Origin: Brienomyrus brachyistius
Taxonomy: Eukaryota; Chordata; Actinopteri; Osteoglossiformes; Mormyridae
Assembly: GCF_023856365.1 (NCBI RefSeq)
Contig: NC_064540.1
Coordinates: forward strand, 14,471,191-14,535,190
Direction of reading: 5' to 3'
DNA length: 64,000 nucleotides
A program made the translations under genes and the position numbers. Positions 1-13,000 of the stretch are shown here, in pieces (within the stretch, counting starts at the first letter, position 1; each line of letters opens with the position of its first letter). The notes beneath the pieces are model-generated. The model was not told where the DNA came from and did no database searches. It saw only the letters and a list, made by a program, of their open reading frames with translations.

Positions 1-3000
1 AGACGCCGAAATGCATGACACATCCCCTAGACGGGGCACTCTCTGGTAAGATGCCAAAATCCTTGGCACCTGCCCGAGACGGGGCACTCTCTGGCGAGAC
101 ACTGAAATGCTTGGCACCTCCCTGAGACGGGGCACTCCGTGGCGAGACTTCGAAGTGTTTGGGATCTATTCGATACGGGGCACTCTCTGGCTAGATACCC
201 AAATGCTTGACACATACCCTAGATGGGGCACTCTCTGGCGAGACGCCAAAATCCTTGGCACCTGCCCGATACGGGGCACTCTCTGGCAATACACTGAAAT
301 CCTTGGCACTTGCTCGAGACGGGGCACTCTCTGGCGAGACACTGAAATGCTTGGCACCTCCCTGAGACGGGGCACTCCGAGGCGAGACGTCAAAATGTTT
401 TGGATCTATTTGATACGGGGCACTCTCTGGCAATACACTGAAATCCTTGGCACTTGCTCGAGACGGGGCACTTTCTGGCAAGACGCCAAAATCCTTGGCA
501 CCTGCCCGAGACGGGGCACTCTCTGGCGAGACACTGAAATGCTTGGCATCTCCCAGATATGGGGCACTTTTTGGTGAGCTGCTGAAATGCATGCCATCTC
601 CCCGAGACGGGGCACTTTTTGGAGAGATGCTGAAATGCATGGCACGTCCCCAAGACGGGGCTCCCTCTGGCGAGATGCAGAAAAGGCATGGCACCTCCCC
701 GAGACGGGGCACTCCGTGGCGAGACTTCGAAGTGTTTGGGATCTATTCGATACGGGGCACTCTCTGGCGAGACAGCGAACTGCTTGGGATCTCCCCGAAA
801 AGGGGCACTCTCTCCGGAGACACCGAAATGCTTGGCACCTCCCTGAGACGGGGCACTCCGTGGCGAGACGTTGAAATGTTTTGGATCTATTCGATACGGG
901 GCACTCTCTGGCTAGATACCCAAATGCTTGACACATACCCTAGATGGGGCACTCTCTGGCGAAACGCCAAAATCCTTGGCACCTGCCCGAGACGGGGCAC
1001 TCTCTGGCAATACACTGAAATCCTTGGCACTTGCTCGAGACGGGGCACTTTCTGGCAAGACGCCGAAATCCTTGGCACCTCCCCGAGACGGGGCACTCTC
1101 TGGCGAGATGCTGAAATGCTTGGCACCTCCATGAGACAGGGCACTCTCTAGCGATATGTGGAACTGCTTGGGATCTCTCCGATATGGGGCACTCTCTGGC
1201 GAGACGTCAAACTGCTTGGGATCTATTCGATACGGGGGCACTCTCTGGCGAGACGTCAAACTGCTTGGGATCTCCCCGAAACGGGGCTCTGTCTCCCGAG
1301 ACGCCGAAATGCTTGGCACCTCCCTGATGGGGCACTCTCTGGTGAGACGCCGAAATCCTTGACACCTTCACAAAATGGGACACTCTCTGGTGAGACGCCG
1401 AAATGCTTGGCACCTCCCCTAGACGGGGCACTCTCTGGCGATACATCGAACTGCTTGGGATCTCTGTGATATGGGGCGCTCTCTGGCGAGACGCCAAAAT
1501 CCTTGGCACCTGCCCGATACGGGGCACTCTCTGGCAATACACTGAAATCCTTGGCACTTGCTCGAGACGGGGCACTCTCTGGCGAGACACTGAAATGCTT
1601 GGCACCTCCCTGAGACGGGGCACTCCGAGGCGAGACGTCAAAATGTTTTGGATCTATTTGATACGGGGCACTCTCTGGCAATACACTGGTGAGACGCCGA
1701 AATGCTTGGCACCTCCCCTAGATGGGGCACTCTCTGCCGAGACGCCGAAATCCTCTGGCGATACATCGAACTGCTTGGGATCTCTGTGATATGGGGCGCT
1801 CTCTGGCGAGATGCTGAAATGCTTGGCATCTCCCAGATATGGAGCACTTTTTGGTGAGATGCTGAAATGCATGCCATCTCCCCGAGACAGGGCACTTTTT
1901 GGCGAGATGTCGAAATGCATGGCACCTCCCCGAGACGGGGCACTCCATGGCGAGACTTCGAAATGTTTGGGAGCTATTCGATGCGGGGCACTCTCTGGTG
2001 AGACGTGGAACTGCTTGGGATCTCCCTAAAATGGGGCACTCTCTCCCGAGACGCCGAAATGCTTGGCACCTCCCTGAGACGGGGCCCTCTCTGGCGAGAC
2101 GCCAAAATCCTTGACACCTTCACGAAACGGGACACTCTCTGGTGAGACGCCGAAATGCTTGGCACCTCCCCTAGATGGGGCACTCTCTGCCGAGACGCCG
2201 AAATCCTTGGCCCCTCCCCGAGAAGGGACACTCTCTGGCGAGACGCCGAAATCCTTGGGATCTCCATGAGATGAGTCACTCTCTGGCGAGGTGCTGAAAT
2301 GCATGGCAACTACCTGAGACGGGACACTCTCTGGTGAGACGCCGAAATGCTTGGCACCTTCACGAAATGGGACACTCTCTGGTGAGACGCCGAAATGCTT
2401 GGCACCTCCCCTAGATGGGGCACTCTCTGGCGAGACGTTGAACTGCTTGGGATCTCTATAAGATGAGTCACTCTCTGGCGAGATGCTGAAATGCATGGCA
2501 CGTCTCCAAGATGAGGCTCCCTCTGGCGAGCTGCTGAAAAGCATGGCACCTCCCTGAGATGGGGCACTCTGTGGCGAGACGTCAAAATGTTTTGGATCTA
2601 TTCGATACGGGACACTCTCTGGCGAGACGCCGAAATGCATGACACATCCCCTAGACGGGGCACTCTCTGGTAAGATGCCAAAATCCTTGGCACCTGCCCG
2701 AGACGGGGCACTCTCTGGCGAGACACTGAAATGCTTGGCACCTCCCTGAGACGGGGCACTCCGTGGCGAGACTTCGAAGTGTTTGGGATCTATTCGATAC
2801 GGGGCACTCTCTGGCTAGATACCCAAATGCTTGACACATACCCTAGATGGGGCACTCTCTGGCGAGACGCCAAAATCCTTGGCACCTGCCCGATACGGGG
2901 CACTCTCTGGCAATACACTGAAATCCTTGGCACTTGCTCGAGACGGGGCACTCTCTGGCGAGACACTGAAATGCTTGGCACCTCCCTGAGACGGGGCACT

Positions 3001-5123
3001 CCGAGGCGAGACGTCAAAATGTTTTGGATCTATTTGATACGGGGCACTCTCTGGCAATACACTGAAATCCTTGGCACTTGCTCGAGACGGGGCACTTTCT
3101 GGCAAGACGCCAAAATCCTTGGCACCTGCCCGAGACGGGGCACTCTCTGGCGAGACACTGAAATGCTTGGCATCTCCCAGATATGGGGCACTTTTTGGTG
3201 AGCTGCTGAAATGCATGCCATCTCCCCGAGACGGGGCACTTTTTGGAGAGATGCTGAAATGCATGGCACGTCCCCAAGACGGGGCTCCCTCTGGCGAGAT
3301 GCAGAAAAGGCATGGCACCTCCCCAAAACGGGTCACTCCGTGGCGAGACTTCGAAGTGTTTGGGATCTATTCGATACGGGGCACTCTCTGGCGAGACAGC
3401 GAACTGCTTGGGATCTCCCCGAAAAGGGGCGCTCTCTCCGGAGACACCGAAATGCTTGGCACCTCCCTGAGACGGGGCACTCCGTGGCGAGACGTCAAAA
3501 TGTTTTGGATCTATTCGATACGGGGCATTCTCTGGCTAGATACCCAAATGCTTGACACATACCCTAGATGGGGCACTCTCTGGCGAGACGCCAAAATCCT
3601 TGGCACCTGCCCGAGACGGGGCACTCTCTGGCAATACACTGAAATCCTTGGCACTTGCTCGAGACGGGGCACTTCCTGGCAAGACGTCGAAATCCTTGGC
3701 ACCTCCCCGAGACGGGGCACTCTCTGGCGAGATGCTGAAATGCTTGGCACCTCCCTGAGACAGGGCACTCTCTAGCGATATGTGGAACTGCTTGGGATCT
3801 CTCCGAAATGGGGCACTCTCTGGCGAGACGTCAAACTGCTTGGGATCTCTCCGAAATGGGGTACTGTCTCCCGAGACGCCGAAATGCTTGGCACCTCCCT
3901 GATGGGGCACTCTCTGGTGAGACGCCGAAATCCTTGACACCTTCACGAAATGGGACACTCTCTGGTGAGACGCCGAAATGCTTGGCACCTCCCCTATACG
4001 GGGCACTCTCTGGCGATACATCGAACTACTTGGGATCTCTCTGATATGGGGCACTCTCTGGCGAGATGCTGAAATGCTTGGCATCTCCCAGATATGGAGC
4101 ACTTCTTGGTGAGATGCTGAAATGCATGCCATCTCCCCGAGACGGGGCACTTTTTGGCGAGATGCTGAAATGCATGGCATGTCCCCGAGACGGGGCACTC
4201 TCTGGCGAGACATCGAACTGCTTGGCACCTCCGCTAGACGGGGCACTCTCTGGCGAGACACCAAAATCCTTGGGATCTCCATGAGATGAGTCACTCTCTG
4301 GCGAGGTGCTGAAATGCATGGCACCTACCTGAGACGGGGCACTCTCTGGCGAGACGCCGAAATCCTTGACACCTTCACGAAACAGGACACTCTCTGGTGA
4401 GATGCCAAAATGCTTGGCACCTCCCCTAGGTGAGTCACTCTCTGGCGAGATGCTGAAATGCTTGGCACGTCCCCGAGACGGGGCTCCCTCTGGCGAGATG
4501 CTGAAAAGCATGGAACCTCCCCGAGACGGGGCACTCCGTGGTGAGACGTCGAAATGTTTGGGACCTATTCGATACGGGGCACTCTCTGGCAAGACCTCGA
4601 ACTGCTTGGGATCTCCCTGAAATGGGGCACTCTCTCCCAAGACTCCGAAATGCTTGGCACCTCCCCTAGACGGGTGCACTCTCTGGCGAGACGCTGAAAT
4701 CCTTGGGATCTCGATGAGATGAGTCACTCTCTGGCGAGGTGCTGAAATGCATGGCAACTACCTGAGACGGGGCACTCTCTGACGAGACGCCAAAATCCTT
4801 GACACCTTCACGAAACGGGACACTCTCTGGTGAGACGCCGAAATGCTTTGCACCTCCCCTAGATGGGGCACTCTCTGCCGAGACGCCGAAATCCTTGGCA
4901 CCTCCCCGAGACGGGGCACTCCGTGGTGAGACGTCGAAATGTTTGGGATCTATTCGATACGGGGCACTCTCTGGCAAGACCTCGAACTGCTTGGGATCTC
5001 CCTGAAATGGGGCACTCTCTCCCAAGACTCCGAAATGTTTGGCACCTCCCTGAGACGGGGCCCTCTCTGGCGAGACGCCGAAATCCTTGGCATCTTCCCG
5101 AGACGAGACACTCTCTGGCGAGA
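1..5123. repeat. 48-bp minisatellite with a ~2.6-kb higher-order duplication
   Basis: About 105 units of 48 bp with the core ggggcactctctggcgagac, then a variable part such as gccgaaatgcttggcacctc. The array runs off the left edge of the window. Bases 1 to about 1,150 recur at 2,625 to about 3,775, offset 2,624, with only scattered changes; for example, 107-577 and 2,731-3,201 translate identically. A shorter block near 240-430 also recurs near 1,490-1,680. Because 48 is a multiple of 3, long open frames appear on both strands, but they drift in all frames and are not genes. Units carry a ccccgagacgggg inverted motif that could fold. The array lies 3' of cadps. Confidence 0.95.
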
Positions 5124-5913
5124 TGGGACATCCTGCTCCCATTGACAAAAGCATCCAAATACCAAGAAAAACAATAGTAATAAATTAAAGAGATACATAC
5201 AAAATAATGGTAATCATAATCATTATTAAACCCTTGCTCTCTTGAAGCACCTTGTTTTGTCTCTTCAGAGAAATGATTGATGTATCCAACCTCCTTCAGT
5301 TTCTATCTTTATTATATTTAATACCTTGAATGTGTTGATACCATCCCTTAGGGACAGATTTGTTTCTGAGACTCCTGAATTATTTTAATCTGGCTGAGAG
5401 GATATCCTTGGGGCTCTTTTCCTATCACCTTCAAGCAGACATCTTCAATCTCCTTTTGTCTGGTAATACAAATTCAGAGGATGGGTCATTTCTTAAGCCA
5501 AAGCTCTAATCCAAGATCTGTGTGAAGAGATGTTCTGGGGCAATATTAAGAGCGCTGCAGGTGTCAGGCACATGTTGCCTGTTATTTACCATTTTTTTAC
5601 CCTCCTTTGGGAAGTTGTCGGTTCTCCCATTAAAGTACTAGCCTGCATTATTCTCAGGTTGATCCGACGCAAACGGCACACGCGTCGACAACCATTTGTT
5701 CATTGTCAAAATGAATTTAAGCCAAGCAATTAATCATCTACAGACATGCACATACCTATATATAAATAGTTCAGAATGTGTTAATTACAATTAATAAATG
5801 ATCATATGTTTTATTTCTATATGTTAGCTACTTATAAGAACTTGAGACTCCCATATGTGATTATGCTCAATTGACCGAGGCACAGAAGAAACATTGTATA
5901 TAATTGTAACATT
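5124..5913. other. unique AT-rich sequence between minisatellite and cadps 3' end
   Basis: No gene or repeat recognised. A 67-codon plus-strand frame at 5,530-5,733 has no recognisable similarity and no supporting context. A further minus-strand AATAAA sits at 5,810-5,815 and could be an alternative polyadenylation signal for cadps. Confidence 0.6.
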
Positions 5914-6888
5914 TTTATTCAGAGGCCACAGTCTTTGCATATTACAACTGTAGGCATTCGTAAGGCATAAGCATGGTTACTCCACCTGCGGGTACTTTAC
6001 ACATAACAAAAGCTTTGGAATACAGTGGGGCGCGTGGGGGTCAGTCAGCTACTGGAAGGTTCAGTGAATGTACAGTGTGATATGTACAGGCAGGCTGCAG
6101 GCCTGAAACAGCTGCTTCACATTTTGTGCCAGAAATAATGGTAATAATAAGAAGAGGTTCTCTCTCACCTGCAGGAAAAAGCTAAAAGTGTTTCTTATTT
6201 GCCTGATTAAAAAAAAACATTAATGTCCAACATGACAATGGTTTTATGTGGATATTGCATTTCTAAAATACCAACTCATTTAAATTAAAACAATATTTTC
6301 TGTGTGCAGGGGAATATCACTGGATGCAGAATCGATTGAAGAAAAAAGAGACAGTTTAATAACAATAACAGGATACAAACTATGAAAACAGCACACAAGT
6401 CTTTCATGGTGAAACTTGAAAACAGTGGTAAATTTTAAGCAGTCCGCATCCATTTCATAACAAACAAAATCAATAAATAATAGGTCTATACACTTTTTGT
6501 CACAACAATATACCATCAAAGTATATACACAACGTTGAAGAAGCATATAGGTTTGCAGTGAAGAGGGACACATCTAACAGTATTCCTAATTACCTTACTT
6601 AACATCGTCAAGCAAATGATACTCTATATTGCTTAGGAACATACAGATATCAATTTCGATACCAAATGCACGAAGTTGGTGCTACCTGTATTATGCCACA
6701 CTTAAAATATCAATTTTGAATATATTTTCCCATTCCTATTATTTTTTAATACCGTTGTTTTTCTTTCATGGGCATTTAGACCGGACAGAAATAAATGATC
6801 AGAGTGCTGAGCCGAATAGCTGAGCTGGTACATGCACTGATTACCAGGCTAAAGTATTCCCCCCCCCACCCCCCCCCCCCCCAGTGGT
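5914..6888 (-). other. cadps: probable cadps 3' untranslated region
   Basis: Follows the TAG stop on the minus strand. The first AATAAA clearly seen on that strand is at 5,914-5,919, which would give a 3' UTR of about 0.97 kb. The boundary is inferred only from this hexamer. The UTR begins with a very G-rich stretch (6,859-6,882). Confidence 0.45.
6859..6882 (-). repeat. G14-T-G9 tract at the start of the 3' UTR
   Basis: On the transcribed strand this reads fourteen G, one T and nine G, beginning six bases after the stop codon. It has the composition needed for an RNA G-quadruplex. Tract length is probably variable and is hard to sequence reliably. Confidence 0.9.
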
Positions 6889-7062
6889 CTAGTCGTCATC
6901 TTCTTCCTCATCACTATCCCTCATGGAAATTCCCTGCATGCCGCCTTCTCGGACTGACGCCGTGGTCTCTTCCAGCGTCAGCCGATTCCGCACAGTTTCA
7001 TACATCTTGCTGTTCAGGGTGGAGTCCAACACTCCTTGTAGCCGGAAGTCACGGTACTTTTT
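6889..7062 (-). CDS. cadps: cadps last coding exon (acidic C-terminus and stop)
   Basis: Acceptor ttgtag, then 57 codons and TAG. It reads [20 protein letters not shown], then [20 protein letters not shown], and ends [14 protein letters not shown]. This is the conserved CAPS C-terminus, in the region implicated in dense-core vesicle binding. The acidic ending resembles CAPS1. The previous exon ends in phase 0 on GTG AAG, giving VKKKYRDF where mammals have VKKTYRDF. A G-rich tract follows the stop after six bases. Confidence 0.95.
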   Translation of the reverse strand, partial: KKYRDFRLQGVLDSTLNSKMYETVRNRLTLEETTASVREGGMQGISMRDSDEEEDDD

Positions 7063-10000
7063 CTACAAACAGGAAATGGGACAAAGGGAATCTCTGGCAC
7101 TTTCTTTAAGGACTCTTCTGAGAGCTGGAAACGAGTGGCATTTACCACACCTGTTCCCACATTAAGGACGACACTGTCCTGATACCGTCTGTTCCACAGC
7201 TGTCGAGTGGGCAACACAAAATCAAGATGCACCTCCTCCATGGATCGAATGAAAATAAAACACATTTTGCAGTGCTTCCAGGCTCTCGCTCCGAAACGGG
7301 GTTGCAGGGAAATTTTTATGATGTGAAAGGAGCATGGAAAAATTTACTCTGAGTGCGTGTTCTCTCACACAGTCTCCTCTCCACTCACATACACCCTGGC
7401 ACCTCCATCGTACGCAGTGCCGAACTGAATCTGGACGACGACAGCAAGCCGAGGTTGTGCATAACTGAAATGGCTGTGATATTCCAATTCAGTTTGTAAA
7501 TTTGAATTGAATTTGAATTGTGGTGGATGACAGGATGCAGAATTGCAATGCAAATTTGCATTTAAGGAAGCAGAATTGGGACTGCATGTGTCTGTCTCAG
7601 GCTAGCAGACGGGGCCCGTTAGCTCACAGTGCATATCTTTCATCCACAAGAACTGCGTGTGTCTGTCTCAGGCTAGCCAACGGGGCCCGTTAGCTCACAG
7701 TGCATATCTTTCATCCACAAGGACTGCGAGTGTCTGTCTCAGGCTAGCCGACGGGGCCCGTTAGCTCACAGTGCATACCTTTCATCCACAAGGACTGTGT
7801 GTGTCTGTCCCAGGCTAGTCGACAGGGTCCGTTAGCTCACAATGCATACCCTTCACACAGAAGGACTGCGCGTGTCTGTCCCAGGCTAGCCAACTGGGCC
7901 CGTTAGCTCACAGTCCATATCTTTCATCCACAAGGACTGCGTGTGTCTGTCTCAGGCTAGCTGTCGGGGTCTGTTAGCTCACAGTGCATATCTTTCATCC
8001 ACAAGGACTGCATGTGTCTGTTTCAGGCTAGCCGACGGGGCCCGTTAGCTCACAGTGCATATCTTTCATCCACAAAGACTGCGCGTGTCTGGCCCAGGCT
8101 AGCCGGCGGAGTCCGTTAGCTCACAGTGCATACCTTTCATACAGAAGAACTGCGCGTGTCTGTCCCAGGCTAGCCGACTGGGCCCGTTAGCTCACAGTCC
8201 ATATCTTTCATCCACAAGGACTGCGTGTGTCTGTCTCAGGCTAGCTGTCGGGGTCTGTTAGCTCACAGTGCATATCTTTCATCCACAAGGACTGTGTGTG
8301 TCTGTCCCAGGCTAGCCGACAGGGTCCGTTAGCTCACAGTGCATACCTTTCATCCACAAGGACTGCATGTGTCTGTCTCAGGCTAGCCGGCGGAGTCCGT
8401 TAGCTCACAGTGCATACCTTTCACACAGAAGGACTGCGCGTGTCTGTCCCAGGCTAGCCAACTGGGCCCGTTAGCTCACAGTCCATATCTTTCATCCACA
8501 AGGACTGCGTGCGTCTGTCTCAGGCTAGCTGTCGGGGTCTGTTAGCTCACAGTGCATATCTTTCATCCACAAGGACTGCATGTGTCTGTTTCAGGCTAGC
8601 CGACGGGGCCCGTTAGCTCACAGTGCATATCTTTCATCCACAAAGACTGCGCGTGTCTGTCCCAGGCTAGCCGACTGGGGGCGTTAGCTCACAATGCATA
8701 CCTTTCATACAGAAGGACTGCGCGTGTCTGTCTCAGGCTAGTCGACGGGGCCCGTTAGCTCACAGTGCATACCTTTCATCCAAATGGACTGTGCGTGTCT
8801 GTCTCAGGCTAGTCGACGGGGCCCGTTAGCTCACAGTGCATACCTTTCATCCAAATGGACTGTGCGTGTCTGTCTCAGGCTAGCCGGCAGGGTCTGTTAG
8901 CTCACAGTACATACCTTTCATACAGAAGGACTGCACGTGTCTGTCTCAGGCTAGTCGACGGGGCCCGTTAGCTCACAGTGCATACCTTTCATCCAAATGG
9001 ACTGCGCGTGTCTGTCTCAGGCTAGCCGGCGGGGTCCGTTAGCTCACAGTGCATACCTTTCATCCACAAGGACTGCATGTGTCTGTCTCAGGCTAGCCGG
9101 CGGGGTCCGTTAGCTCACAGTGTATACCTTTCATCCAAATGGACAGTGCATGTCTGTCTCAGGCTAGCCGACGGGGCCCATTAGCCCACAGTGCATACCT
9201 TTCATCCACAAAGACTGCGTGTGTCTGTCTCAGGCTAGCCGGCAGGGTCTGTTAGCTCACAGTACATACCTTTCATACAGAAGGACTGCGCGTGTCTGTC
9301 TCAGGCTAGTCGACGGGGCCCGTTAGCTCACAGTGCATACCTTTCATCCACACGGACTGCGTGTGTCTGTCCTAGGCTAGCCAACATGGTCTGTTAGCTC
9401 ACAGTGCATACCTTTCATCCACACGGACTGCGTGTGTCTGTCCTAGGCTAGCCAACATGGTCTGTTAGCTCACAGTGCATACCTTTCATTGATAGGCTTT
9501 GTGTTCATATTTAAATATTTAAAACATAACGTGGTAAGTCATATAGAGATATGAGCTATGTAATAAACTGACATATTCTACATAAATATTAATTTCCCTC
9601 CTCAAAATGCAGACGTAGACATCCATAAAACCTCAAAAGTGAGCCTGGTGAAGTGAGCCCAGTTTCGGTCAGCAGTTACCTTCACGATCCTGATGAGGAT
9701 TTTCAATTGGTAGACGTGAAGCTGGAGGTCCATGCGGTCGGTCAGCCAGGTCCCCAGGAGATTCATAGTGCTGGTGTACCATTGCTGAAACAGAGACAGA
9801 CAGTGTTCTCCAGCAAAACAAGCAGACAGACAGCACCAGCGGACACAGACAGCACTAGTGGAGATGATCAGCACCAGCAGAGACCAACAGAACTTCTGCA
9901 GAAAGTCAGATAAGCCCACGGTGATACATATTTGCATTTATTCCTCATACATCATGATGACAATGCAGGACTGATACAGTGAAGGGAAGGCAGGGCACTT

Positions 10001-13000
10001 GTCCCTTCGGAGGGGAAAACTGCCCCCAAAAAATATCATTCAAATTTATACGAACTTTTTAAAAAGTCTGCAGAAAGTGTCTTGGGTACCATTGTTCAGT
10101 AGGCAGTACAGCGCCTGTGATCATCCATGGATTTACGTTCTGGTTTCACTTAATTAGAGAGTTGTGTGAAAAGGCAATCCGTGGTTTGTGAGAAGAGGGG
10201 AAGGTTACCTTTGAAAACATTTGTGCCTCACCGTGGGCTGGTATTCATACTGCACTATTGATAAAATAAGTGCTATATATGCAACCGAAATCAGAATTCA
10301 CTTTAATGGCCACGGAGTGTGTCTTGGCAGTATTGGTGCATGCAGTAATAGACAAGACAGAACATAATAACAAAATAATGGAAGTACAGTTAAAATAAAA
10401 TGGATTTGAGTATGGAAACGTTTAATGCACTGACTAGAAACAGGTCCCCAAATATATAAAAATAAATAGAATTGATGTGTAGACATAATGCAGCAGCAAA
10501 TTTCCATTACGGGGCATGGAAAGAAAATGTGATCTGATGAGTTTTCGTCAATCCGCTTATGGCCTAATAAATCTGGTTCATTTCCAAGTTTGAAGCACCT
10601 GTATCACAAGTAAGGCTGATAGAAACCCCTTATTTAACATTTAGCCTGTTGGAAGTGGCTCCTTTGATTTAGGCTAATTGGGTAAACAGGCTTGATTTCA
10701 ACTGATCACTGTCAGTTATGACATTTTGGCGACGATTTGCCTTACTCAATTGGATAATGTATATCAGTCCTTTATTGCCAATTATATAACCTCTCGTTTC
10801 ATAATTGAGACACATACTGAGGAGGACTATAGGCTGCTGGAGCATAAGAGTGTAGACCTTCTGGTTTGTCCAGTGTTAGAAATGGAGAGCATGTTTCTGC
10901 CTGTACAGTAAACTCGTTTTTAAATATCTGTACCTTATTTTTTTCTGTACATTTTTGGAAAACTCTTACTGAGTCATATATTTTAATAGCTAAAGTCAAC
11001 TTGAGTTGTGCCCTTGAGAGGTAAAGTGGGCTATCCCACAAAAACAAAGTGTTGAGAAAATGAGCTCCAAATTAGATTTTTTTTTTTTTTTCAAAAAATC
11101 AGTGTGCCTATACCCGACAATTGATATATATCATAGGCAGCACAGATCTGGGTATATTTAAAAGATAGATAGACCCTCAATAATTAATATTGGACACTAA
11201 GCTCATTTTTGACTGACATGTGGGATAGACCACTTTACCTCTCAAGGGCACAATTATGAAGATTTTAAAGGCATTTAATAACATTACTGAAACCACAGGC
11301 ATTTATTAAAGAAGTCCCAGCCCCCCCCCCCCCCCCCAGCCTGACCTGCATAATGCCTGAGAAGGTGGATGAATGAATGGAAATCAGACTAAGGCATTCT
11401 GGCCTCTCTCTTACGTTTCTCCATATTTCTCCAGAATGCTGAACAGTGGCAGGTTTCAAATTCTCCCCACTTACACTGGTATGACAGTCTGGCACAGGAG
11501 TACCAGGCAGGTTTTTGTTCCCTTATCTGGGCGCCCTGCTCCATGTTCCTCTGAGCGAAGAGTCTGACACACCAATGATGATCAGCTCTACCGTGCTCCA
11601 CAGCCCAGATAATAGTCAGGACTTGATCCAGTAGAACACTCTCGGCTCTTCGGTAATTTGACCTGGGGAGATGTCTGCAAAGCCCTGGAGGTCTGTCATG
11701 CCTGAGCAGTGTCCCGGCGAACTTTAGTTGTATCACGGAAACACGGACCATCTGATCAGTCAACAGACATGCTGCCTCTTCCACAGCCAGCATACGCTTG
11801 CAAATGTGACAGGTCCTTTTGGTCTGTTTACCACATGGCGTTTCTCTGTCGGAACAGAGTACTCAAGACTGCAACAGAGTACTCTGCTGTACCAAAGTAC
11901 TCAAATCTCCTCTTAAAAATCAGAGCAGCATGGACATTCCTGGTTAGCTTCAGCTTTTAGCTATATCTTACTATCATATATCGCTACTGGGTCCATTTTT
12001 TGGAAGCTGGTTAGACAATTCTGGCGACATTTTTCCCGCAAGAACTCTTAAGCCACAGGAGCTTATAATTGATGGGATTTAAATTATTCAATAAAATGAA
12101 AAACCAGTGCAAAGACACCTTAGGTCAGCGCCTAGATCGTTATCACGTGTATACCGACCAAGTTTCCCCAGCTAATTCCCATCATGCACTAGGCTTTGCT
12201 CTACCTAATCAGTTGTGACCTTCATGATCTCATTTGCACTCATTCGTGTCAAACAGGCTGCCGTGGCATGGTGTAGCTGGAAGAGTTGCCGGCGGCATAG
12301 AGTCTCCACAGCCCAGTACGGGACGAGCATGGGGGCGAAGCATGGTGGGGGGGGGACCAAGAGAGAGCAGGCGAGCGAGCAGCCCGGGGCCTAGGCATCC
12401 TGTGCCTGTGAAAGTGCCCGCAGTCACACTGAGGTTGCGCCAGGACGCTGCCGCGTGGACCCCCCTCCGAGCGGCCAGGCCTTCGAGCGCCTGTGCTACC
12501 TCACACTTCCTCCAGGCCCTCGGGAGTTAACCTTTGATGTGGGGGCCCCCGGGGTCAGCACGATCCATCACACAAACCTACTGCCTGCTCCTGAAGCCAG
12601 CAACACCTGCATTTAGTCAGAAATACATAAATGCCAACAAACCTCAAGAATAAGTATAAAAATGTAATTTAATTTAAGAAGTAACACTAACTCCCTCTAC
12701 TACCTTTACCTAAATATTTAAGGGCTGAGGCCCCAGATGCAGGAGTTTTATGTTGTCATTTGATATTTATCAAGGGTCCACGTGCAAAAAAAAAGAAAAC
12801 TAAATAAATCCATACATTCAGTTCTGATGGACGTCCGTTACCTTTCTGACTGGCATAATAATCCCAGTGTCCCCTGAGATGAGTGTTACATCCTAATTAA
12901 AAATTAAAAAGGATAAGTCCTGTTTCCGCACGTCTGCAGAAACACAGCCTGCGGGAAGCAGGATCGATTTGCTCCTGGGGACCGATTACGGTGCCGCTGA

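Noticed and set aside
447..1151. 234-codon frame, copied at 3,071-3,775
   Set aside because: By-product of the 48-bp array; open frames occur on both strands with no non-repeat domain.
5530..5733. 67-codon plus-strand frame with a hydrophobic and basic end
   Set aside because: No family recognised and no supporting signals; insufficient for a gene call.
6800..6850. Segment gagccgaatagctgagctgg suggesting a tRNA-derived SINE head
   Set aside because: Only a weak resemblance to a tRNA A box; no second promoter box or SINE body could be traced.
11389..11793. 134-codon minus-strand frame
   Set aside because: No recognisable family, no splice context and it lies in a cadps intron; probably chance.
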